This document shows positions 35,321-43,098 of a stretch of 64,000 nucleotides of DNA, one piece after another; position 1 is the first letter of the stretch, and every line of letters begins with the position of its first letter. Under the pieces are notes generated by a model that was given only the letters and a program-made list of their open reading frames with translations, did not search any database and had not been told where the DNA came from. Source of the stretch: an uncultured Muribaculaceae bacterium (GTDB lineage Bacteria > Bacteroidota > Bacteroidia > Bacteroidales > Muribaculaceae); contig CALUMX010000015.1 in the NCBI GenBank assembly GCA_944321875.1, forward strand, positions 1-64,000, in the 5' to 3' direction. A program made the position numbers and the translations under genes.

Positions 35321-37012
35321 ATGAAAAAGTTATTATATAGATTATCAATGATACTCTGCCTTGGCATCATGATGACATCCTGTTTCGGCGACCTCGATAC
35401 AGAACCGCTGGATGAGAACCAACTCGTGCCAAGCAACGTCTACAATTCAAAATCCGGCTATGAGAGCGTACTCGCAAAATGCTACGCTTCGCTCATCCTC
35501 ACCGGCCAGCAGGGCGGTGACGGCGGTAACGGCGACCTCGAAGGCGCCAACGAGGGTTATTCAGGCTATACCCGTCTGCTGTTCTACATGGAAGAACTTT
35601 GTACGGACAACTTCCTGATGCCTTCTTCCTCCAACGGTCTGCGCATGATGCTCAACATGAAATGGGATGCATCCAACGCTGCCGTTATCAAATGGACTTA
35701 CCAGCGACTCTACATGTCCATCGCTTACTGTAACGAGATTCTCCGCGAATGTACGGAAGAAAAGCTCAAGGAACGCGGTGTGTGGGAAGACATGAAAGAC
35801 GAGTGGATGTCCTACCGTGCAGAGGCCCGCTTCATCCGTGCCTACTGCTACGCTCAGCTTTGCGATTTCTTCGGCGGTGTGCCTTATGTGGATGAGACAA
35901 CCGGCGTGAAGGACCTTCCGAAGCAGATGACGCGTCAGGAAACCTTCGATTTCGCGGAAAGCGAACTGAAGGACATCGAAATGCAGCTCAAGGCTCCGCG
36001 TGCCAACGTTTACGGCCGTGTGGACCGCACTTCCTGCTGGTTCCTGTTGGCCCGCATGTATCTCAACGCTGAGGCAATGGGACTCGGCGACCGCTATCAG
36101 GATGCCTATACTTATGCGGAGAAGGTAATCAAGGAGGGTCAGTATCCGTTGGCCGGCGACTACCGTCAAATCTTCCTGGCTGACAACAACACCTGCAGCG
36201 AGATTATCTGGCCATTGACTCAGGACGGCCAATACGCACAAAGCTCTGCCGGTACAAACTTCTATGTGAAGGCATTTGTCAACGGTCCGATGGACGAGCT
36301 CTATCAGACAGGTGTCGGTTCAAAGGGTTGGGGTAACGTCCGCGCAAAGACTACGCTTGTCGATGCGTTCGACCCTGCTGACGTAGCGTTTGACGTAAAC
36401 GATACTTGGGGTAACAACAAGAACGACAAGCGTGCCACATTCATGACTGCGCTGCCTAACCAGACAAAGGAGACTTGGGACGCTTCCGGTGCTATGACAA
36501 GCACGTTTACTTGTGGTTACGGTTACATTAAATGGAGAAATGTGACGAAGGACGACCAGATTTGCGCTTCAGGCGACACTTACGTTTCCATCGACTTCCC
36601 GATGTTCCGTACGGCCGACGCTTATCTGATGGCAGCTGAGGCTATCCTGCGTGGTGCCAACGGTACACGTCAGCAGGCTCTCGACTATGTCAACGAAGTG
36701 CGCATGCGTGCCTACATGTCCGACAAGTATGCCGTTCCAGGCGTAAGCTCTGCAGTTTCCGGCAAGATTTCCGACGCACAGCTCACCCTTGACTTCATCC
36801 TCGACGAGCGTCAGAGAGAGCTTGCTTCAGAAGGTATCCGCCGCACGGACCTGATTCGCTTCGGCAAGTTCACTTCCGGCAACAACTGGGACTTCAAGAA
36901 CGGTGACCGCACAGGCTCAGACGTTCCGTCGTACAACGTACTGTTCCCGATTCCGGAAGGCGAGATTGCAACGAACCCAACAATTGTGCAAAACGAGGGT
37001 TATACTCACTAA
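35321..37012 (+). CDS. SusD/RagB-family surface lipoprotein (pair 3)
   Basis: 563-residue lid protein of the third SusC. Signal peptide with lipobox MTSC (Cys21); SusD marks are YRAEARFIRAYCYAQLCDFFGGVPYVD in the TPR-like region, AYLMAAEAILRGANG, and FILDERQRELASEGIRRTDLIRFGKF near the C-terminus. Middle section of the SusCD-phosphatase operon. Confidence 0.95.
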   Translation: MKKLLYRLSMILCLGIMMTSCFGDLDTEPLDENQLVPSNVYNSKSGYESVLAKCYASLILTGQQGGDGGNGDLEGANEGYSGYTRLLFYMEELCTDNFLMPSSSNGLRMMLNMKWDASNAAVIKWTYQRLYMSIAYCNEILRECTEEKLKERGVWEDMKDEWMSYRAEARFIRAYCYAQLCDFFGGVPYVDETTGVKDLPKQMTRQETFDFAESELKDIEMQLKAPRANVYGRVDRTSCWFLLARMYLNAEAMGLGDRYQDAYTYAEKVIKEGQYPLAGDYRQIFLADNNTCSEIIWPLTQDGQYAQSSAGTNFYVKAFVNGPMDELYQTGVGSKGWGNVRAKTTLVDAFDPADVAFDVNDTWGNNKNDKRATFMTALPNQTKETWDASGAMTSTFTCGYGYIKWRNVTKDDQICASGDTYVSIDFPMFRTADAYLMAAEAILRGANGTRQQALDYVNEVRMRAYMSDKYAVPGVSSAVSGKISDAQLTLDFILDERQRELASEGIRRTDLIRFGKFTSGNNWDFKNGDRTGSDVPSYNVLFPIPEGEIATNPTIVQNEGYTH

Positions 37013-37029
37013 TAATCCGTTGACTTACG

Positions 37030-38319
37030 ATGAATAGCAGATTTTCAAAAATAATGCTGACCGCATCGCTGTCGCTTGCTTGTCTGCCCGTTTTCGGGCA
37101 GACAACCCGCGACGAGATGTTTGCGACGATTGAGAAAACCGGCGGTGTCTACTATGCCTATCCGGCTCCGAAGGCTACTCAGAACACTCCGGCTCCGAAA
37201 GGCTACACGCCGTTTTTCATCAATCACTACAGCCGTCACGGCTCCCGTTATCTGATTTCTCATAAGGATTATCTCCGCGTGAAGGATTTGCTTGTGCGGG
37301 CTGACAAGGCCGGCGCGTTGACCGAGAAAGGCCGCGATGTGCTGAGCCGTCTTACCGTCGTTTGCCAGGAGGTTGACGGAACGGAAGGCGATTTGACTCC
37401 GCTCGGACGCCGTGAGCACCGCGGCATTGCGGAACGCATCTACAAGGCTTATCCCGAAGTGTTTGCCAAAGGTGATTCCATTTCGGCCCGCTCGACCATC
37501 GTGCCCCGCTGTGCCATGAGTATGGTGGCCTATGGCGACCGTCTTAAGGAGCTGAATCCGTCGCTGACCATCTACTATGAGATGAGCGAGAAATATATGG
37601 ACTATCTCAACTACCATACGGACGAGTCCAACCGTTTTACCGACGGCAACAACGGTCCGTGGGTGGAGGAGTACCGCAAATTCAAGGAAGAGCATACGCG
37701 TCCCGACCGCCTGGTCGCTTCGATTTTCTCTTCGGATGAATTCGTGCGCAAGGAGGTAAATCCCGGTGAATTCATGTGGGGCATGTACTGGATAGCATCC
37801 AATATGCAGAACCTTGAGTCGAAGGTGTCGTTCTACGACGTGTTTGAGAAGGAAGAATTGTTCGACCTCTGGCAGTGTGCCAACTACCAGTTCTATGTGG
37901 GCAACGCCAACCATGCGGCCGGTAACGGCATTGTGGTGGCAAATGCCAAGAATCTGCTCCGCAACATTCTTGAAAGTGCCGATGCTGCGCTGGCTGACCC
38001 GAAATTGTGTGCCGTACTGCGTTTCGGACACGACGGCAATGTCATTCCGCTGGCAGCCATCATGCGTATTAAGAATTTCAATGTAGCCGTTTCGGAGCCG
38101 GAGGAACTTTACAAGTACTGGTGCAACTTCCAGGTTGTGCCGATGGCCGGCAACATCCAGATGGTCTACTACAACAAGAAAGGTGGAAAGGCCGAGGACG
38201 TGTTGGTGAAGATTCTCCACAACGAGCAGGAGGTTGAGATACCGGTAAAGACCGATATGTTCCCTTACTATAAGTGGAGTGACGTTAAGGCATTCTATCA
38301 GGATATACTCGAAAAATAA
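37030..38319 (+). CDS. Secreted histidine acid phosphatase (clade 2 histidine phosphatase)
   Basis: 429-residue phosphomonoesterase with signal peptide (about 1-23, PVFGQ). The catalytic phosphohistidine motif is NHYSRHGSR (Arg69, His70, Gly71, Arg73) and the proton-donor motif is HD at 334-335 (RFGHDGNVIPL). The motif lacks the Pro of the usual RHGxRxP, having Leu75. The HD form is that of phytase/acid phosphatase AppA types rather than the HAE form of MINPP proteins. Family members release phosphate from phytate, sugar phosphates or other esters. Placed 17 nt after susD, it probably removes phosphate in the periplasm or at the surface from the ligand taken in by this locus. Confidence 0.9.
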   Translation: MNSRFSKIMLTASLSLACLPVFGQTTRDEMFATIEKTGGVYYAYPAPKATQNTPAPKGYTPFFINHYSRHGSRYLISHKDYLRVKDLLVRADKAGALTEKGRDVLSRLTVVCQEVDGTEGDLTPLGRREHRGIAERIYKAYPEVFAKGDSISARSTIVPRCAMSMVAYGDRLKELNPSLTIYYEMSEKYMDYLNYHTDESNRFTDGNNGPWVEEYRKFKEEHTRPDRLVASIFSSDEFVRKEVNPGEFMWGMYWIASNMQNLESKVSFYDVFEKEELFDLWQCANYQFYVGNANHAAGNGIVVANAKNLLRNILESADAALADPKLCAVLRFGHDGNVIPLAAIMRIKNFNVAVSEPEELYKYWCNFQVVPMAGNIQMVYYNKKGGKAEDVLVKILHNEQEVEIPVKTDMFPYYKWSDVKAFYQDILEK

Positions 38320-38410
38320 ACTCTATATTGATTTTTATACAGCTCCTTCTTATCGATGGGAGATTGGGGAGAAGGAGAGAATAGTGGTGCGAAACTGTTA
38401 TTAAAGCGAA

Positions 38411-38440
38411 AGAGGCCGGCTGTTGACAGCCGGCCTCTTG
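38411..38440. terminator. Hairpin between convergent genes
   Basis: AGAGGCCGGCTG / CAGCCGGCCTCT is a perfect 12-bp stem with a TTGA loop. TTGTATTATTT follows on the plus strand and TTTCGCTTTAA on the minus strand, so it may end both the phosphatase operon and the gene finishing at 38472. Confidence 0.8.
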
Positions 38441-38471
38441 TATTATTTCCGTATCAGGCAGAAGCGATGGA

Positions 38472-38912
38472 TTAACCGTTAATCTGTTCCAACAATGCCT
38501 GTTCGGCAGCCTGAGCCTCTTCGAGCTGAGTCTTCAGACCGGTTACCACTTCCTTGATGTTCTCTTTACCTGCAGTCTTGAATACTTCTTCGGCTGCTTC
38601 CTTGTCGGCTGCTACAGCCTTGTCGTAGCATTCCAGTGCCTTCTCGATGAATTCAGAAAGATAGGCAGGGTCGTTGCGGCCTTCCATTTCTTTTTCTGCA
38701 AGATAGGAATAGGCGATAGTAAGGTTGGCGAGTTCTTCCGCGCTGCAGTCTGCGATTTGAGCGTAGCTTTCGGCCGAGAGTTTAGCCACCTGTTCGGTGT
38801 TGCCTTCTTTTACGGCCTTGTTCAAAGCCTCCATGTTGCCGGAACCGGACTGGCAGGCAGCCATCAGCAGGCCGATGCAGGCCAGACCCAGCATTGAGAT
38901 GATTTTCTTCAT
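38472..38912 (-). CDS. Small helical lipoprotein (146 aa), paralogue of its neighbour
   Basis: Unknown family. ATG 38912 gives a lipoprotein signal peptide with lipobox MAAC (Cys20). The rest is Ala/Glu/Lys-rich and predicted helical, with CSAEELANLTIAYSYLAEKE and a second block ALECYDKAVAADKEAAEEVFKTAG. The same two blocks occur in the gene upstream, so the pair is a tandem duplication. The frame is open farther upstream but there it overlaps the neighbour. Probably periplasmic or outer-membrane attached. Confidence 0.75.
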   Translation of the reverse strand: MKKIISMLGLACIGLLMAACQSGSGNMEALNKAVKEGNTEQVAKLSAESYAQIADCSAEELANLTIAYSYLAEKEMEGRNDPAYLSEFIEKALECYDKAVAADKEAAEEVFKTAGKENIKEVVTGLKTQLEEAQAAEQALLEQING

Positions 38913-38937
38913 TTTGTCTGTATTAATTGGTTTGAAA

Positions 38938-39354
38938 TTAGAAACTGAAACCGCTGGCCGCCTCTTGTCGGAGCGCGTCGAGACGGGCCGTATAGTCGGT
39001 GACAATCTTGTCGAAGTTGAGACCGGCTTTTTTATAAGCGCTGGTCGCTGCGGCCGCATCCTTGGCTTTGGCTTCCTTGTGGCAGTCGATAACCTTCAGT
39101 ACAAAATCGTACTTTGAGATAGGGTCGCCCGACTTTTCAGCCAGCCGATGGTAGACGATGGCAAGTTCGGCAAGTTCGCTGGCGGAGCAGGTTGCCTTCT
39201 GCGCGTAGAGGGCATTGGCCATATCCTCGGCATCCGTCAGGTCTCCGGCCGTGATGGCATCGCGAAGTTCAACGATACGGTTGTCGGCGGGAGCTGCCCA
39301 TGAGTAGGCGATGGTCGCCGCCATTAGGCTGAAAAATAGAATGATACGTTTCAT
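38938..39354 (-). CDS. Small secreted helical protein (138 aa), paralogue of its neighbour
   Basis: Unknown family. Signal peptide (about 1-20, YSWAAP) without a lipobox Cys, so it should be soluble. It shares CSASELAELAIVYHRLAEKS and VIDCHKEAKAKDAAAATSAYKKAG with the lipoprotein that follows after 25 nt. One partner anchored and one free suggests they bind each other or a common target. A -7 TAACTTTG lies on the minus strand at 39374-39381, about 20 nt upstream. Confidence 0.75.
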   Translation of the reverse strand: MKRIILFFSLMAATIAYSWAAPADNRIVELRDAITAGDLTDAEDMANALYAQKATCSASELAELAIVYHRLAEKSGDPISKYDFVLKVIDCHKEAKAKDAAAATSAYKKAGLNFDKIVTDYTARLDALRQEAASGFSF

Positions 39355-39373
39355 AGTGGTAGGAATTTTGCTC

Positions 39374-39381
39374 CAAAGTTA
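39374..39381 (-). promoter_or_regulatory. -7 box of the paired small-protein operon
   Basis: Minus strand TAACTTTG, an exact TAnnTTTG match 20 nt upstream of ATG 39354; no -33 TTG at normal spacing. Confidence 0.5.
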
Positions 39382-39540
39382 ATAAAAAAGATGTTGAAAC
39401 GGCGTCAGATATTGAAAAAAATGGCATTTCCATCGGATTGTTGGTCGAAAACGGTGGTTGAGGCAAGATGCCGGACGGGGAGAAAAAAGAGGCAGGAGCT
39501 TCAGCGAGGCTCCTGCCAATTGGTAAAGTTATGTCGAGTG

Positions 39541-39897
39541 TTATTTGAAAAATTCCTGCCATTGCTCTTCCTTGAATCCGGCGATGACTTTGTCGCCGTC
39601 GACGAGGATGGGACGCTTGACGAGCATACCGTCGGAGGCGAGCAGTTGGATGAGCTGTTGTCGGTCGGCGGTCTTCACTACGTCCTTGAGGTTCATTTCC
39701 TTGTATTTCTTTCCGCTGGTGTTGAAAAACTTGGCGACCGGGATGCCGCTTGCCGTAATCCACTGCTCGAGTTCTTCCGCTGTCGGGCGGTTGTCCACGA
39801 TGTGACGGTCATCAAACTCAATGCCGTTTTCCTTCAGCCATTTTGCGGCTTTGCGGCAGGTGCCGCATTTAGGGTATTCAATAAACAATGGTTTCAT
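39541..39897 (-). CDS. ArsC/Spx-family thioredoxin-fold protein
   Basis: 118-residue protein of the ArsC/YffB/Spx group. The start ATG 39897 gives KPLFIEYPKCGTCRKAAKWL with the CxxC pair (CGTC, residues 11-14), then IVDNRPTAEEL, FNTSGKKYKEMNL and the conserved LVKRPILVDGDKVIAGF. The motif fits the Bacteroidota 'arsenate reductase family' proteins. Without an ars operon nearby, a role as a thiol-redox protein or Spx-like regulator is as likely as arsenate reduction. The longer frame to 39921 adds eight unconserved residues. Confidence 0.85.
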   Translation of the reverse strand: MKPLFIEYPKCGTCRKAAKWLKENGIEFDDRHIVDNRPTAEELEQWITASGIPVAKFFNTSGKKYKEMNLKDVVKTADRQQLIQLLASDGMLVKRPILVDGDKVIAGFKEEQWQEFFK

Positions 39898-39970
39898 AAT
39901 AATTGTTGTTTTTAAAAACAAACCGCCGGAGGGTGGAAATTGTTCAAATGGAAATCTGCCAATAATGCAT

Positions 39971-39978
39971 TATCTTTG
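39971..39978 (+). promoter_or_regulatory. -7 box upstream of exonuclease III
   Basis: TATCTTTG matches TAnnTTTG, 29 nt before ATG 40008; the nearest TTG is too far upstream for a standard -33 element. Confidence 0.6.
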
Positions 39979-40007
39979 TACTTATTAAACAACGAAACAT
40001 AAGAATT

Positions 40008-40763
40008 ATGAAATTTATATCTTGGAATGTCAATGGCCTGCGGGCTTGTAACGACAAAGGCTTCAGTGATGCTTTCCGCAGCCTTGACGCCGATTTCTTC
40101 TGCCTTCAGGAAACGAAGATGCAGGAGGGACAGCTCGACCTGCAATTTGAGGGCTACCGCTCTTATTGGAACTATGCCGAAAAGAAGGGATATTCGGGTA
40201 CGGCGATTTATGCCCGCCATGAGCCGATGAGCGTGTCCTACGGGATCGGCATTGAGGAGCATGACAAGGAAGGTCGTGTGATTACGCTGGAGTATGAGCA
40301 GTTCTTTCTGGTGACGGTCTATGTGCCCAACTCGCAGGACGGACTGAAACGTCTGGATTACCGTATGACCTGGGAGGATGCCTTCCGTGCCTATCTGCTG
40401 TCGCTCGATGCGAAGAAGCCGGTTATCGTGTGCGGTGACTTGAACGTGGCACACAAGGAAATCGACCTGAAGAATCCGAAGACCAACCGTAGGAATGCCG
40501 GTTTTACCGACGAGGAGCGTGCGAAGTTCACTACGCTGCTTGAGGCGGGTTTTGTGGATACGTTCCGTCATTTCTATCCCGATGCGGAGGGTATGTATTC
40601 GTGGTGGTCGTACCGATTCAAGGCTCGTGAGAAGAACGCGGGGTGGCGTATTGACTATTTCCTTGTTTCGGAACGTCTGCGTGAGCAGCTCGAGTCTGCC
40701 GGCATCCACAATGAGATTTTCGGGTCAGACCATTGCCCTGTGGAAGTGAATATCAGATTTTAG
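40008..40763 (+). CDS. xth: Exodeoxyribonuclease III / AP endonuclease
   Basis: 251-residue DNA repair enzyme that cuts at abasic sites and trims 3' ends. All exonuclease III motifs are in order: [22 protein letters not shown] (metal-binding Glu), [16 protein letters not shown] with the catalytic Tyr region, [12 protein letters not shown] (catalytic Asp), [23 protein letters not shown] substrate loop and SDHCPVEV (catalytic Asp-His). Cytoplasmic. The downstream C_GCAxxG_C_C gene begins after 19 nt. Confidence 0.95.
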   Translation: MKFISWNVNGLRACNDKGFSDAFRSLDADFFCLQETKMQEGQLDLQFEGYRSYWNYAEKKGYSGTAIYARHEPMSVSYGIGIEEHDKEGRVITLEYEQFFLVTVYVPNSQDGLKRLDYRMTWEDAFRAYLLSLDAKKPVIVCGDLNVAHKEIDLKNPKTNRRNAGFTDEERAKFTTLLEAGFVDTFRHFYPDAEGMYSWWSYRFKAREKNAGWRIDYFLVSERLREQLESAGIHNEIFGSDHCPVEVNIRF

Positions 40764-40782
40764 AAGAAAGGAGAACGAACGT

Positions 40783-41247
40783 ATGTATGAGGAAAGAGTG
40801 GCGCAAGCCGTCGAGAATTTCAAGAAAGGATATAATTGCTCGCAGTCGGTGGTGATAGCCTTTGCCGACCTTTACGGCATCGCTCCCGAGCTGGCTGCAC
40901 GGATGGCAGCCTCGTTTGGTGGCGGCATCGGCCGTATGCGTCAGACGTGTGGCGCTGCGTGTGGAATGTTCTTGCTTGCCGGTCTGGAAACGGGAGCGAC
41001 CGACCCTGCCGACCGTGCGGGTAAGGGAGCTAATTACGAGGTTGTCCAGCACTTGGCGGCACAGTTCCGTGAGGCGAACGGGTCAATTATCTGTGCCGAC
41101 CTACTCGGCTTGAGCCGCAACGCTCCAACGCCGACGGAGCCGGAAGCCCGTACGGCTGAGTACTACAAGAAGCGTCCGTGCGTGAAGATGGTGGAAACGG
41201 CGGCTACTCTATTCGCCCGTTTCCTGGAATCGCGTCGTCAAGGATAA
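40783..41247 (+). CDS. C_GCAxxG_C_C family redox protein
   Basis: 154-residue protein of the family named for its cysteine pattern: NCSQSVV (Cys25), GGGIGRMRQTCGAACGMFLLAG with the CGAACG core, ICADLLG and a final RPCVKMVETAA. The cysteines are thought to bind a metal or act in redox chemistry; the role is not established. It ends 6 nt before the convergent thymidine kinase gene. Confidence 0.88.
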   Translation: MYEERVAQAVENFKKGYNCSQSVVIAFADLYGIAPELAARMAASFGGGIGRMRQTCGAACGMFLLAGLETGATDPADRAGKGANYEVVQHLAAQFREANGSIICADLLGLSRNAPTPTEPEARTAEYYKKRPCVKMVETAATLFARFLESRRQG

Positions 41248-41253
41248 GGAAAT

Positions 41254-41907
41254 TTATGGCTCAGCGCTCTCGTCGCCGAAATCGAGGGCGCTGCTTTGCT
41301 CGCTCTCGCAGCGGCGTTTTGTCCAACAGCGGCGGCACATCGACATGTAGCGGTCGTTGCCACCGATTTCTACCTGGTTACCGTCCATCACCACGTTGCC
41401 CTCGCGGTCGATGCGCGCATTGATGATGGTCTTGCGGCCGCACGTACAGGTAGACTTCACCTCGTCGATGGTGTCGGCAATCTCAAAGAGCCGGCGGGAA
41501 CCGTCGAAAAGATGACTTTGGAAGTCGGTGCGCAAGCCGTAGCACATGACGTTGACTCCGAAATCGTCGACAATGCGGGCCAGTTGGTCCACCTGGTCGG
41601 GATGGAGAAACTGCGCCTCGTCGATGAGTATCCATTCCTTCAGTCCTTCGGCTTTGAATATTTCCGTCAGGTTCTTATACATGTCGGATTCCGGATAAAT
41701 CCATTCACACCGCCGTTCGATGCCGATGCGCGAGCGGATGACGCTGTCCTTCTCTCGGTTGTCGATGATGGGTTTCATGCAGAGATACTGCATGCCGCGC
41801 TCTTCGAAATTGTAGGCGGTGGTGAGGAGCATGGCCGTTTTGGCCGAGCCCATGGTTCCGTAGCGGAAATATAGTTTGCCTCTTCGTTGAGGATTATAGA
41901 TGGCCAT
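41254..41907 (-). CDS. tdk: Thymidine kinase (type II)
   Basis: Phosphorylates thymidine to dTMP in salvage. The 217-residue protein has the phosphate-binding loop YGTMGSAKTAM (Gly17-Thr24; Ala22 replaces the usual Gly of SGK), the catalytic DEAQFL, a lasso-type segment, and zinc-binding cysteines in STCTCGRKT and CRRCW. The start ATG 41907 is supported by the promoter at 41946-41977, which overlaps the longer open frame beginning at 41976. Confidence 0.92.
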   Translation of the reverse strand: MAIYNPQRRGKLYFRYGTMGSAKTAMLLTTAYNFEERGMQYLCMKPIIDNREKDSVIRSRIGIERRCEWIYPESDMYKNLTEIFKAEGLKEWILIDEAQFLHPDQVDQLARIVDDFGVNVMCYGLRTDFQSHLFDGSRRLFEIADTIDEVKSTCTCGRKTIINARIDREGNVVMDGNQVEIGGNDRYMSMCRRCWTKRRCESEQSSALDFGDESAEP

Positions 41908-41945
41908 AGTCTGAGTGTTCTGAGTAATGTTGAATTTACGTCTGA

Positions 41946-41977
41946 CAAATGTAGTAAAACCTTGCCGAACCGACAAA
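41946..41977 (-). promoter_or_regulatory. Promoter of tdk
   Basis: Minus strand: TTTG (complement of 41974-41977), 20-nt spacer, TACATTTG (41946-41953). Confidence 0.75.
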
Positions 41978-42054
41978 TTTTTGGCTCTTCTGTTCCTGTC
42001 GGTCGGAGTAGTAGAGAGGGGGAAATAATATATGTATAAATTTATTTAAAGTTT

Positions 42055-42084
42055 TTTGCAGATTGAAAAATATATCTATTTTTG
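42055..42084 (+). promoter_or_regulatory. Promoter of the 42105 BadF-type gene
   Basis: TTTG (42055-42058), 18-nt spacer and TATTTTTG (42077-42084) match the consensus, 20 nt before the start codon. Confidence 0.75.
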
Positions 42085-42104
42085 TGGTCGATTACGATTA
42101 AGAC

Positions 42105-42938
42105 ATGAACATTATAGCAGACAGTAGCGCTTCCCGTACCGAATGGGTAATTGTGGAAGGCGACAACATAATAGAAAAAGCAGTCACACAAGGATTGAAT
42201 CCTTTTTTCCAGTCTCGCCGCGATATCAGTCACATCGTGCGTCTGGAGTTGCCCGACGTTTTCTTCAAACGCCGCTGGGATCATGTATTCTTTTACGGAG
42301 CCGGATGTCTTACGGTTGACAAGCGCAAGACGGTAGAGTCATCACTGGTGGCGCAGTTCAAGACGCCGGTAACGGTCGAATCGGACTTGCTGGGCGCAGC
42401 CCGCGGTCTGCTGGTCGATGAGGCGGGTGTGGCGTGCATTCTCGGCACGGGTTCCAACACTTGCTATTACGACGGGCATCAGATTGTAGAGCAGGTGCGT
42501 TCGCTGGGTTATGTCCTCGGTGATGAGGGTAGTGCGGCCCACATGGGCAAGCTCTTCCTGAGCGACTGTCTGAAAGGTATCACGCCGCAGCCGTTGCGTG
42601 AGCAGTTCTACGGACATCTGGACCTCTCGCCGGACGAGCTGACATCGTCCATCTACGACAATACACTTCCAAGCCACACGCTGGCCGTTTATTCCAACTT
42701 CCTTCGTGACAAACTCGACAATGAGTATGTACGCAATCTGGTATATTCGAGCATTGATATGTTCTTCGTCCGCAACGTGTTGATGCTGAGTCATCACGAT
42801 GCGGAAATCTCACTGGTGGGGGCAAATGCCTGTGCTTACAGCAACATCATAGAGGAGGTGGCGCAGAAGTATGGTCTGACTATCCGCAACATTCAGCTCA
42901 GCTCCATTTCCGGCTTGGTGAAATACCATGCGGAGTAG
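42105..42938 (+). CDS. BadF/BadG-type sugar-kinase-like protein with degenerate phosphate loop
   Basis: 277-residue actin-fold ATPase, a paralogue of the MurK-like kinase at 56552. Shared motifs are FFYGAGCL, ESDLLGAARGL (catalytic Asp), CILGTGSNTCYYDG (phosphate-2), GYVLGDEGSAAHMGKLFL and LVGANACAYSNI (adenosine). The first phosphate motif, DCGSTKIDW in the paralogue, here reads DSSASRTEW: the Gly and Lys are lost. ATP binding or catalysis may therefore differ. It has its own promoter and lies 160 nt ahead of the cell-wall sugar operon, suggesting a related kinase or sugar-sensing role. Confidence 0.85.
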   Translation: MNIIADSSASRTEWVIVEGDNIIEKAVTQGLNPFFQSRRDISHIVRLELPDVFFKRRWDHVFFYGAGCLTVDKRKTVESSLVAQFKTPVTVESDLLGAARGLLVDEAGVACILGTGSNTCYYDGHQIVEQVRSLGYVLGDEGSAAHMGKLFLSDCLKGITPQPLREQFYGHLDLSPDELTSSIYDNTLPSHTLAVYSNFLRDKLDNEYVRNLVYSSIDMFFVRNVLMLSHHDAEISLVGANACAYSNIIEEVAQKYGLTIRNIQLSSISGLVKYHAE

Positions 42939-43031
42939 CTTGAGATATTGAAAATATATATCTAAATATTAAATAATGTTTAATCAGGGCGAATTGCTAA
43001 ATGTAAATTTTTTAAAATAGACCGATTATTC

Positions 43032-43039
43032 TATCTTTG
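43032..43039 (+). promoter_or_regulatory. -7 box of the cell-wall sugar salvage operon
   Basis: TATCTTTG matches TAnnTTTG, 60 nt before GTG 43099. No standard -33 TTG is present. It is the only clear promoter seen before the eleven packed genes that run to 58917. Confidence 0.6.
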
Positions 43040-43098
43040 CGCATAGAAGCTGTACTTCAGCAAGAAACAGGATTTTCAGAATTAAAACCATCAAAACC

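Noticed and set aside
37045..38220. 391-codon frame antisense to the histidine phosphatase
   Set aside because: The sense frame has catalytic motifs and a signal peptide; the antisense product has none.
41907..41976. Longer thymidine kinase start at 41976
   Set aside because: The extension contains the -33 and -7 promoter elements, and the Tdk fold begins at ATG 41907.
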